From contig JABEUW010000194.1 in assembly GCA_013043945.1 (NCBI GenBank), positions 1 to 25,951 on the forward strand: DNA of 25,951 nucleotides, in the 5' to 3' direction. Positions 8,534 to 15,092 of this stretch are shown here, in pieces (the first letter of the stretch is position 1; each line of letters opens with the position of its first letter). This DNA is from Vulcanimicrobiota bacterium. GTDB lineage: Bacteria; Vulcanimicrobiota; Vulcanimicrobiia; Vulcanimicrobiales; Vulcanimicrobiaceae. The position numbers and the translations under genes are program-made. The notes below the pieces were generated by a model. That model worked only from the letters and a program-made list of their open reading frames with translations. It was not told the origin of the DNA and did not search any database.

Positions 8534-8553
8534 GTCTGCGCGATGGCGCAGAC
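8534..8553 (+). promoter_or_regulatory. Perfect 8-bp hairpin in the leader of the receptor gene
   Basis: GTCTGCGC and GCGCAGAC are perfect inverted arms around a GATG loop. The hairpin lies between the polyphosphate kinase stop (8488) and the receptor ribosome-binding site (8575-8580). It is not followed by a T-run, so a terminator is not the best reading; it may be a leader structure that stabilises or controls the receptor mRNA. The role is inferred. Confidence 0.45.
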
Positions 8554-8574
8554 CTCGGATTTCTCGTTTCATAC

Positions 8575-8580
8575 AGGAGG
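8575..8580 (+). promoter_or_regulatory. Shine-Dalgarno AGGAGG deciding a CTG start
   Basis: A perfect AGGAGG is followed, after exactly six bases, by CTG at 8587, which opens a reading frame with a textbook signal peptide. The only other start-like codon near it, TTG at 8582, hits TGA after one codon. This decides the receptor start. Confidence 0.7.
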
Positions 8581-8586
8581 TTTGCT

Positions 8587-11463
8587 CTGAGTACACTCAC
8601 TCGACTCCTGCTCGCCGCGGCACTCGCCGCGTTCGCCGTTGGACCCGTCAGCGCGGCAACGGTTCAGAACGCGTCGCATCGCCTCGTCGCACAGGCTGAA
8701 TCTCAAAGCACCGGATCGGTGAGCGGATCGCTCCACGATGTCTCCGGCGCTCCAGTTGCGGGGGCGACGATCGCCGTCCGCGGCCCCAAAAGCTATTATG
8801 CACTCTCCGATACGAAGGGGAACTTTACCCTATCCGGCATCGCTCCCGGAGTCTACGAAATCATCGTTACCAAGCCCGGCTATCAAACTGCGACCGATAC
8901 CGATTACACGGTCGTTGCGGGGCAGAGCCAGAACGTCGTCGTTACGATGCACGCCGCGACGTTTTCGTCGCTGCGCACCATTGCGACGGTTCGCGCCGTC
9001 GGTCGCGGCACGTTTAATACGACGCCGGCGGCGGTAAACGTCGTTTCGGCAGCAGCATATGCAAATCAAGGCGCGGTTCAGGTGACGCGCGTGCTCAGCC
9101 AGGTGCCGGGCGTGCAAATTTCCTTCCCGTCCAGCGGCGCGAACGCTGCCGTCCCGGGTGCAATCACGGTGCCCGATATTCGTGGTGCGGGCTCGTTCGA
9201 GACCGCAACGTTGATCGATGGCCATCCGCTCTCGGTCGGCACCTACGGCGACTACGTCACGACCTTCCTAAACGCGTATATGTTCTCCAATACCGAAGTC
9301 GTGAAGGGCCCCGGCGCAACCGTGCCGGTCAACTATGCGATCGGCGGAACGTTGAACTTCCGCACGAAGGATCCCACCTATACGCCGACCCCCGACATCG
9401 CACTCGGCGTCACGAACCACGGTGGAACGTTCTCGAACTTCGGGCTCTCCGATACGGTGAGTCGTCTCGGATTTGTCTTCGATGTGGCAACCCTCGACGA
9501 TCCTTCGGTACTCGGTAACCAACCGGTCTATTACGATCCATCGGTCACTCCTACATACGATGCAAGCACGAATCAGAAGCTGACCGGCTTTAATGGCACC
9601 AGTCTCTATAGTGCCGTTCCCGGAACCGTGTCCTATATCCAGACCGCATACCCGCTCGTTGCCTGCTGCTATAACGTCCAGGGACAATATTCACAGACCG
9701 CCGAGCTCGTGAAGTTTCGCTACAAACTCTCCGACGCGACGACGGCAACCGTGAGCTATCTCGGCTCGCAGACCTTCTCCGATCAGAACGGCAACACCGG
9801 GAATCTTACGCTCGGCACGTTCTCGCCGCTCGCCGGGTATTCGGGGAGCCTCGCACCGGGCGCACTCGGCGTCAACTACCTTCACACGGGTGGAACGGAC
9901 CAAGAAGTCAATAACGAGCCGATCGTCCAAGCGGAGGTTCGCTCGACGTTGGGGCGCGATACCGTTCTCGCGCGTTACTACCATGCCTCGATTCTTCGTC
10001 AAATCACCGAAGGCAATCCGAATGGAACGCCCGACTTGGTGACGCAGACGCTCTACGGTTCATCCTGTTCCGGAAAAATCACCGGCAACGTTTGCTCGGC
10101 GCCGACTTTCTACAACGGCACGCCGGTGACGCTCGCGGTTCACGATAGCTACGTGCAAAGCGAGCAAGATGCCCTCTCGGGAATTTCGTTCCTCTATCTC
10201 CACCCGGTCGGCAGCAATACGCTGAGCTTTGGTGTCGATCAGACCGTCTCGACCACAACCTCGTACTCGCAGACCACGTTTGCGAACGTTAGTCTCCCGA
10301 CCGGATCGGCGCAAAAGTTCACCACGCTAACGTTACGCGGCCATTTTCGAATCAACCCGAAATGGAGCGGTTACGCGACTCTCTACGAAAATATCTACAA
10401 TAGCACCTACCCGACTTCGTGCCCATTTTCCGGGCAATACAATACCTGCGCTATCGATGGATCCAATGAAACGTTCGCGTCAACTACGAACACGCATTTC
10501 GACGATCGCTTCGCCGTAACGTATCGGCCAAACAGCAATACGGTATTGCGTTTTGCTGCAGGGTCGGCGATCGCTCCCCCGTATCTACTTTTGCTGAGCC
10601 AAATCTCGGGGCCGGTTGCAAACTATAATAGTAGCGGCGGCTTCGCCACCTTGACGAAAAATAACGGTTCGTTAAAGCCGGAGACTTCCTTTGGGTACGA
10701 TCTCGGCGCGAGCGTACGGTTCCCGAAAATCGCATCGGTTCTAACCGCCGATCTTTATCAAACGAATCTTTTCAATAAATATTTCAGCCAGGGATCTCCG
10801 AGCCCGTACACCTGTGCGAGCTCTCAAGTGCGCTGCTACAATCAGGGCTCGTTGATCGTTAATAACGCGCCGGTGTTCTACGAATCCAATATCAACCTCA
10901 ATAACGCTCGTTTCCAGGGCATCGAAGTCGGCTTGCGTAGCCTTCCCCATGTTGGGCTCGGTTACGAACTCGAGGGCGACCTCTCGCGTGGCTACGTCTA
11001 CAACCTGCCGCAGTATTTCTATTGTTCGAAACCGGGCCCAAACTGCACGCAAAACCAAAACCTCAACGTCATCGCCAACCAGAACTTCAACGGCGGTGGT
11101 ATTCAGTACGGCAGCACGATCGGCTCGATGAACACGCGTCTGCCCTACGCGCAGGCGAATCTCGAACTGAACTATCGCACCGCCCACGGCCTCTACGCGG
11201 CGCTCGGCGACACGCTCTACGGGAATAATAACTCGTTAAATCGTGCGCCGTTCGGTATCGGCTACGTTACCGTGCGCGTGCCGATCAATAAACGCTTCAA
11301 CTTCCAAATCTCCGGGGATAACATCTTCAACGCCTACAACGGACTCTTCCCGGTCTATGGCGGCGGCGTGCCGATTCCCCTCGTCAACGGTTCGCAAGCG
11401 GCAACCGTTGGCAACGTCCTCGGGCCGGCAACCTACCGGTTCATCCTCACGACGAAATTCTAA
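8587..11463 (+). CDS. TonB-dependent outer-membrane receptor with carboxypeptidase-regulatory-like domain
   Basis: 958 residues from the proposed CTG start. Residues 2-24 form a signal peptide (LTRLLLAAALAAFAVG, then cleavage after VSA). Residues about 45-125 are a CarboxypepD_reg-like beta-sandwich (GAPVAGATIAVRGP, GNFTLSGIAPGVYEIIV). Residues about 145-265 are the plug, with VLSQVPGVQI, TVPDIRGAG, ATLIDGHPLS and VVKGPGAT. The remainder is a 22-strand-type barrel ending in ATYRFILTTKF, with the terminal Phe recognised by the outer-membrane assembly machinery. Such receptors import siderophores, cobalamin, glycans or other large substrates using TonB. There is no adjacent TonB, SusD or siderophore gene, so the ligand is unknown. 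A first GTG codon lies only at 8719 (residue 45), which would remove the signal peptide and is rejected. Confidence 0.88.
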   Translation: MSTLTRLLLAAALAAFAVGPVSAATVQNASHRLVAQAESQSTGSVSGSLHDVSGAPVAGATIAVRGPKSYYALSDTKGNFTLSGIAPGVYEIIVTKPGYQTATDTDYTVVAGQSQNVVVTMHAATFSSLRTIATVRAVGRGTFNTTPAAVNVVSAAAYANQGAVQVTRVLSQVPGVQISFPSSGANAAVPGAITVPDIRGAGSFETATLIDGHPLSVGTYGDYVTTFLNAYMFSNTEVVKGPGATVPVNYAIGGTLNFRTKDPTYTPTPDIALGVTNHGGTFSNFGLSDTVSRLGFVFDVATLDDPSVLGNQPVYYDPSVTPTYDASTNQKLTGFNGTSLYSAVPGTVSYIQTAYPLVACCYNVQGQYSQTAELVKFRYKLSDATTATVSYLGSQTFSDQNGNTGNLTLGTFSPLAGYSGSLAPGALGVNYLHTGGTDQEVNNEPIVQAEVRSTLGRDTVLARYYHASILRQITEGNPNGTPDLVTQTLYGSSCSGKITGNVCSAPTFYNGTPVTLAVHDSYVQSEQDALSGISFLYLHPVGSNTLSFGVDQTVSTTTSYSQTTFANVSLPTGSAQKFTTLTLRGHFRINPKWSGYATLYENIYNSTYPTSCPFSGQYNTCAIDGSNETFASTTNTHFDDRFAVTYRPNSNTVLRFAAGSAIAPPYLLLLSQISGPVANYNSSGGFATLTKNNGSLKPETSFGYDLGASVRFPKIASVLTADLYQTNLFNKYFSQGSPSPYTCASSQVRCYNQGSLIVNNAPVFYESNINLNNARFQGIEVGLRSLPHVGLGYELEGDLSRGYVYNLPQYFYCSKPGPNCTQNQNLNVIANQNFNGGGIQYGSTIGSMNTRLPYAQANLELNYRTAHGLYAALGDTLYGNNNSLNRAPFGIGYVTVRVPINKRFNFQISGDNIFNAYNGLFPVYGGGVPIPLVNGSQAATVGNVLGPATYRFILTTKF

Positions 11464-11491
11464 CGACTCGCAATCGGCGCCGGGCGTCGGT

Positions 11492-11533
11492 GCAAAAGAG
11501 CTGGACTCGCAACTGCGAGCCCAGCTCTTTTGC
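11492..11533 (+). terminator. Strong intrinsic terminator hairpin after the receptor gene
   Basis: A 13-bp perfect outer stem (GCAAAAGAGCTGG with CCAGCTCTTTTGC) continues, after one mismatch, into a 6-bp stem (CTCGCA with TGCGAG) around a 2-base loop. It starts 28 nt after the receptor stop. The arms carry A4 and T4 tracts inside the stem, so it could act in both directions, serving the convergent EVE gene too. There is no long T-run after it. Confidence 0.65.
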
Positions 11534-11558
11534 GTTCGCTACGTTGTCACGCCGAGTA

Positions 11559-11620
11559 GGGCGCTTTAGCGCCCGTATCGAGGCGCGCGAAAGATCCCTC
11601 GATACGCCGCTTTCAGCGGC
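11559..11620. repeat. Palindromic dispersed repeat, copy 1
   Basis: A composite palindrome: GGGCGC-TTTA-GCGCCC (11559-11574), then CGTATCGAGG (11574-11583) and its exact inverse CCTCGATACG (11597-11606), then GCCGCT-TTC-AGCGGC. The same arrangement occurs at 20379-20440. Both copies lie between convergent gene ends. This is REP/BIME-like in character, with no coding potential. Confidence 0.7.
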
Positions 11621-11733
11621 TACTCGGGATGACATTGCAGCGGCTACTCGGGATGACATTGCAGCGGCTACTCGGGATGACATTGCAGCGGATACTCGGG
11701 ATGACATTGCAGCGGCTACTCGGAATAACGGCG
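11614..11733. repeat. 24-bp tandem repeat, four full copies plus a decayed fifth
   Basis: The unit is CAGCGGCTACTCGGGATGAC followed by ATTG. Copies start at 11614, 11638, 11662, 11686 and 11710. The first three are identical, the fourth has one C-to-A change, and the fifth diverges after its first 14 bases. It begins inside the right end of the palindromic repeat and stops just before the EVE gene stop at 11739. There are no spacers, so it is not CRISPR. Because 24 is a multiple of three it produces an octapeptide-repeat reading frame that I judge non-coding. Confidence 0.9.
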
Positions 11734-11738
11734 AGGGG

Positions 11739-12197
11739 CTACGGTCGCACGAGTTTGAGAATCGCGCGCCATTCGTTCGTGCGAACGGGCTGCACCGAGA
11801 GGCGTTGGCCGCGTTGCAGCAGCGGCATCGCGGCGAGCGCGGGTATTTCGCGCAGGAGCGTTAGCGGCAGCACTTCGTCGAACGCGCGCACGAACGCCAC
11901 ATCGACGTTCAACCAGCGCGGCTTTTCGGGCGAACTCTTCGGGTCGAAGTATTCGCTGCGCGGATCGAACGCCGTCGCATCGGGGTAGGCCGCACGAACG
12001 ACGCGACAGATGCCGACGATCCCCGGCACCGCACAGGACGAGTGGTAGAAGAAGCCTTCGTCGCCGATCGACATCGCTTGCATCAAGTTGCGCGCTTGAT
12101 AGTTGCGCACGCCGCTCCATGGCGTCGTGCGGTCGCGTTGCAGATCCTCGATGGAATAACTCTGCGGCTCGCTCTTGAAGAGCCAGTACTTCGGCAT
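11739..12197 (-). CDS. EVE-domain protein (PUA-like fold)
   Basis: 152 residues, entirely one EVE domain. The N-terminus MPKYWLFKSEPQSYSIEDL, the segment TPWSGVRNYQARNLMQAM and GFFYHSSCAVPGIVGICRVV are the conserved parts of the family that includes human thymocyte nuclear protein 1. EVE domains resemble YTH and PUA domains and are thought to bind modified bases in DNA or RNA. Here it stands alone with no restriction nuclease fusion or methyltransferase next to it, so a defence role has no support from the neighbourhood. It ends just beside the tandem repeat and converges with the receptor gene; the secreted-protein gene lies 9 bp upstream on the same strand. Confidence 0.9.
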   Translation of the reverse strand: MPKYWLFKSEPQSYSIEDLQRDRTTPWSGVRNYQARNLMQAMSIGDEGFFYHSSCAVPGIVGICRVVRAAYPDATAFDPRSEYFDPKSSPEKPRWLNVDVAFVRAFDEVLPLTLLREIPALAAMPLLQRGQRLSVQPVRTNEWRAILKLVRP

Positions 12198-12206
12198 GAG
12201 CGCCGA

Positions 12207-12758
12207 CTACGGCGTTGGGGACTCGCTCGCCTCCGTTTCGGGAACGGCGCTCGCGCTCGCTTCGGGTTCCGGTGTCGGCGTCGGGAGACCCATCGCTCGC
12301 TCGGCTTCGCGTTGGGCGCGATCGAGCGCAGGGGTGCCGGGGTAATCCGATCGCATCCATTGGATAACCCGCATCGCGTGAATGCGCCCGCCTAAGGTGG
12401 GGACGAGCAGATAATCGTGCTCCAAGCGCGCGAGGTTTTTCGGTATCCAATCGTCGTGCGGATACTTATGCTCCCAATCGTGCATCGAATTTTCGATCAA
12501 CGTCAACAACGGCAACGAATTCCGTGCATCGCTTGCGCTCTGCGATCGCGAGGCAATGAGGTGCAATTCGTTGCCGATGCCGATCGGGCTGAGTTGCATG
12601 CGACCGAAATACTCGTCGAGCGGTGCAGAGGCCGATGCAGAGCTCGCTTGAGAGGGAGAGCTCGTTGCGGCACGCGCCGGAAGCGATACAGTCGGCACGG
12701 TGAGAACGGCGCAAAGGGCGAGGGCCGCGCATGCGGCGGACGAAACAATCAGGCGCAT
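12207..12758 (-). CDS. Secreted protein of unknown function
   Basis: 183 residues. The N-terminus MRLIVSSAACAALALCAVLT leads to a signal-peptidase-like PARAATS site around residue 30; the LALC segment is less likely to be a lipobox. A Ser/Ala-rich linker follows, then a soluble middle (about 47-155) with DWEHKYPHDDWIPKNLARL and RVIQWMRSDYPGTPALDRAQ, and a Pro/Glu/Ala/Ser-rich tail (about 160-183). The ATG at 12758 is chosen because it opens the signal peptide; upstream in-frame codons would run into the divergent cupin gene. I recognise no family. It is probably translated with the EVE gene downstream, 9 bp away. Confidence 0.7.
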   Translation of the reverse strand: MRLIVSSAACAALALCAVLTVPTVSLPARAATSSPSQASSASASAPLDEYFGRMQLSPIGIGNELHLIASRSQSASDARNSLPLLTLIENSMHDWEHKYPHDDWIPKNLARLEHDYLLVPTLGGRIHAMRVIQWMRSDYPGTPALDRAQREAERAMGLPTPTPEPEASASAVPETEASESPTP

Positions 12759-12827
12759 GCCCAGAATATCGGCAGGTCGACGAACGGGTTCTAGAGGCGC
12801 GCCCGGCAACGTGGTAGGATAGCGCCC

Positions 12828-13313
12828 ATGCAACGACGGGTCATTCACGCACGCGGAGAGGGCTGGGAGGGGGTCGAGCCGGAGGGCTACCGCCCAGGTG
12901 CCGCCGTCGGTATCGCACGGCATACCATCGTCGGCGGATGGAAGCCGGAGCCCGGATCGCCTGGCCCGCAACTCGAGCTGCGCTTCTTCGAACTCGATCC
13001 CGGGGCGGCGTCGCGCCTAGAACGGCACGAGCACGAGCATTACGTCATCGTCGGGCGTGGTGTGGGGCACGCCGTCGTCGGCGAGCGCGTCGAAGAGGTT
13101 GCGGCCGGCGATGTGATCTACGTCGCGCCGCTCGAACTGCATCAGTTTATCAATCGTGGTGAGGAGCGCTTTGGCTTCTACTGCATCGTGACCGCCGCTC
13201 GCGATGGGGCGCAGATCCCGGAGAAGGAAGAGATCGAGCGGCTCCTCGCCTCACCGGTCGCCCCGTTTATTCGCCCGGATGCCGTGCCGCCGCCGCTACG
13301 GCGCGGCACTTAG
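12828..13313 (+). CDS. Small cupin-domain protein
   Basis: 161 residues with a single cupin_2 barrel at about 50-115. The metal-binding first motif is seen as RHEHEHYVIVGRG (His67, His69, His71) and the second as PLELHQFINRG (His105), so a bound metal ion is likely. The protein could be an isomerase, dioxygenase or a sugar-binding regulator; cupins this small cannot be assigned from sequence. It is a single gene whose last 4 bp overlap the end of the convergent sulfurtransferase gene. The ATG at 12828 lies 69 bp from the divergent secreted-protein start. Confidence 0.85.
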   Translation: MQRRVIHARGEGWEGVEPEGYRPGAAVGIARHTIVGGWKPEPGSPGPQLELRFFELDPGAASRLERHEHEHYVIVGRGVGHAVVGERVEEVAAGDVIYVAPLELHQFINRGEERFGFYCIVTAARDGAQIPEKEEIERLLASPVAPFIRPDAVPPPLRRGT

Positions 13314-14152
13314 CCGCGTTCGACCGGGCGCGCCGGGTCGGCGCACCATTCACTCCAGGAGCCGGCATAGATTCGGTTGCCCGGAAGCCCCGCTGCGGTC
13401 GCTGCGAGGAGGTTCGCCGCCGCCGAGATGCCCGAGCCGCAGTAATGGACCAAGCGCTCGGACTCGCCGAGAGCCGTGAATTCCGCGCGGAGCTCCGAGG
13501 GCGGGCGTAAGTGCCCATCGGTGCGATAGTTGCTGCCGTAGGGGCGATTCTTCGCGCTGGGGATATGCCCGGCGACCGGGTCGATCGGCTCGACGTCGCC
13601 GCGAAAGCGCTCCGGCGCGCGTGCGTCGACCGGTTGGAGCGCTCCCCGCTCGATCTCGGTGAGGAGCTCTTCGGCGGTAACAACTGCATCGATCGGTGCG
13701 CCGATCGGAAAACGGCGCGCGATTCGTGAGCGCCGATCCGCTCCACGTTCGAGCGGTGCTCCCGAGCGCTCCCAGGCCGCAAAACCGCCGTCGAGAACGG
13801 CGATGCGTGCGTGCCCGAGATAGCGTGCGAGCATCCAACAGCGCGCGGCGAACATGCCCGCACCCTCGTCGTAGGCAACGATCTGGCTACGCTCGTCGGC
13901 ACCGATCTCGCCAAGGAAGCGCGCAAATGCGCGCGGTTCGGGGAGCGGGTGGCGCCCGTTGCGCCCGGTCTTTGCACCGCTGAGATCGCTCTCGACATCG
14001 GCGAAGGCCGCACCGGAAATATGCGCTTCTTCGTATGCCGCACGTCCGGCGGCGAAATTCGCCAACGAATGGCGGCAATCGATGACGACCCACGCCGGAT
14101 CGTGCAGGTGTGCCCGCAGCGCTTCGATATCGACGAGCGTTTCGTACTCCAC
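13310..14152 (-). CDS. Thiosulfate/3-mercaptopyruvate sulfurtransferase (two rhodanese domains)
   Basis: 280 residues, the standard length of a tandem-rhodanese enzyme. The N-terminal, inactive domain contains VVIDCRHSL and HISGAAFADVESDLSG; the C-terminal, active domain contains GHIPSAKNRPY and the catalytic Cys238 in HYCGSGISA, followed by the family end YAGSWSEW. The CGSGIS loop resembles the CGSGVT loop of mercaptopyruvate sulfurtransferases (SseA) more than the CRKGV loop of rhodaneses, so 3-mercaptopyruvate is the likelier sulfur donor. The start is GTG at 14152, 9 bp after the glutaredoxin stop, which makes it the last gene of the BolA-glutaredoxin operon and suggests a sulfur-transfer role near Fe-S assembly or repair. 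Confidence 0.9.
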   Translation of the reverse strand: MEYETLVDIEALRAHLHDPAWVVIDCRHSLANFAAGRAAYEEAHISGAAFADVESDLSGAKTGRNGRHPLPEPRAFARFLGEIGADERSQIVAYDEGAGMFAARCWMLARYLGHARIAVLDGGFAAWERSGAPLERGADRRSRIARRFPIGAPIDAVVTAEELLTEIERGALQPVDARAPERFRGDVEPIDPVAGHIPSAKNRPYGSNYRTDGHLRPPSELRAEFTALGESERLVHYCGSGISAAANLLAATAAGLPGNRIYAGSWSEWCADPARPVERG

Positions 14153-14161
14153 GCGCGTGCG

Positions 14162-14518
14162 TTAGCGGAGATTGATAACGGGCTTGCTCTCCGCGCGATA
14201 GCCGAACGCGTTTTCGAGCAGCGTCGCGAGTTCGCCGTTTTCGGCCATCGGCCCGAGAATATCGGTATCGCCGTAGAACTTCCCGTCGATAAAGACTTTC
14301 GGCAGCGTCGGCCAATCGGTCATCTTTGCCAATGCATCGCGCTTCGGCATGTTTTCGAGGACGTCGATCACTTCAAATGGATAGCCGAATTTATTGAAGA
14401 AATCGATCGTTTCGAGGGTGAAACCGCAGCGCGGCATCGTTTTCGTCCCTTTTCCGTAGACGAGAATTTTGTGGGCGGCGATCTCTTCGGCGATCTCGCT
14501 GTGCAGTGCGTCAGGCAT
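14162..14518 (-). CDS. grxD: Monothiol glutaredoxin, GrxD/Grx4 type, with a CGFT active site
   Basis: 118 residues, typical for single-domain class II glutaredoxins. Lys23 in YGKGTKTMPRCGF, Cys31, the WPTLPKVFIDGKF segment (69-81) and GDTDILGPMAENGEL (83-97) align with the glutathione-binding and Fe-S-bridging regions. These proteins carry a glutathione-ligated 2Fe-2S cluster and pass it to targets, often with BolA. The active site is CGFT (31-34) in place of the near-universal CGFS, and GDTDI replaces GGxDI. The ATG at 14518 lies inside the bolA stop region (8-bp overlap), so the two are translationally coupled. Longer in-frame readings would extend across bolA and are rejected. Confidence 0.92.
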   Translation of the reverse strand: MPDALHSEIAEEIAAHKILVYGKGTKTMPRCGFTLETIDFFNKFGYPFEVIDVLENMPKRDALAKMTDWPTLPKVFIDGKFYGDTDILGPMAENGELATLLENAFGYRAESKPVINLR

Positions 14519-14756
14519 GTTCGTTCTCCGGAAGTTTCGTGGTGATTTCGAGGGCGTGAATGCGGCCGTCTTTGAGCGCCGCGTCGAGCGCGCGATAGAC
14601 CAGGCGATGGCGGTCGAGCGGGTTGAGGCCCGCAAATGCCGCGGAGGTTACTTCGACGTTGAAGTGATCCATCGTGCCGGTGCGGTCGTGAATCGCGACG
14701 AGCGCATCGGGCATGGCTGCCCGTACGAGCGCGGTCAGTGAGGCGTTATCGATCAT
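14511..14756 (-). CDS. bolA: BolA-family protein
   Basis: 81 residues, a complete class II KH-like BolA fold. The family pattern is clear: DHFNVEVTSAAFAGL (30-44), the RHRLVYRAL signature (49-57) and the C-terminal IHALEITTKLP (66-76). The His residues in these segments are those that help ligate a 2Fe-2S cluster in the BolA-glutaredoxin heterodimer. The gene overlaps grxD by 8 bp, exactly the partner expected, so the pair probably acts in Fe-S cluster trafficking or iron signalling. The start at 14756 is 7 bp after the stop of the upstream small membrane protein gene. Confidence 0.92.
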   Translation of the reverse strand: MIDNASLTALVRAAMPDALVAIHDRTGTMDHFNVEVTSAAFAGLNPLDRHRLVYRALDAALKDGRIHALEITTKLPENEHA

Positions 14757-14763
14757 GGCTCTC

Positions 14764-15006
14764 TTATGGGTTGAGGTGAGTGGGGCGCGCATCGCGCAGC
14801 GACTGTGCTAACCCCTTGGCTTCGCGAAGCGTTTCGGGAAGGGCCTCCCCGGCACGCACGAGCGCTCGCGCTGCCCCGGCTGCGAGCACCACGGCGGCGG
14901 TGCCGAGCAAAATCGCCGGGACGCCGCTCGCCCGGATCGGGCCGATGCGAAGATCGAAGGAGCGCTGAAGCTTTGCGAGCCCTTTGAGTGCGGAACCGAT
15001 TTTCAT
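14764..15006 (-). CDS. Small single-span membrane protein
   Basis: 80 residues: a basic N-terminal part (about 1-25, KIGSALKGLAKLQRS), one hydrophobic segment rich in Ala, Leu and Val (about 30-47) and a charged, probably helical C-terminus. It is the first gene of the bolA-grxD-sulfurtransferase cluster and lies 7 bp before bolA. I recognise no family. Its reality rests on the ATG at 15006, the compact spacing and a plausible membrane-protein composition; a chance reading frame cannot be fully excluded. Confidence 0.6.
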   Translation of the reverse strand: MKIGSALKGLAKLQRSFDLRIGPIRASGVPAILLGTAAVVLAAGAARALVRAGEALPETLREAKGLAQSLRDARPTHLNP

Positions 15007-15092
15007 AGCCCTGCCAGGTTTGCGCCGCCCTCCGAAGCGACCTGCGCTCGGGCGATAGGTGCGCACGACTGCGAGCGCGTAGGGCGACCGGT

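Noticed and set aside
11447..11707. Minus-strand reading frame encoding an octapeptide repeat
   Set aside because: It arises from the 24-bp tandem repeat and the terminator stem, overlaps the receptor end and has no ribosome-binding site or recognisable domain.
11614..11733. Possible CRISPR array
   Set aside because: Copies follow each other directly with no spacers and are only 24 bp long; it is a simple tandem repeat.
11739..12197. EVE-domain protein as part of a defence island
   Set aside because: No methyltransferase, restriction nuclease or other defence gene is adjacent, and the protein is the common stand-alone form.
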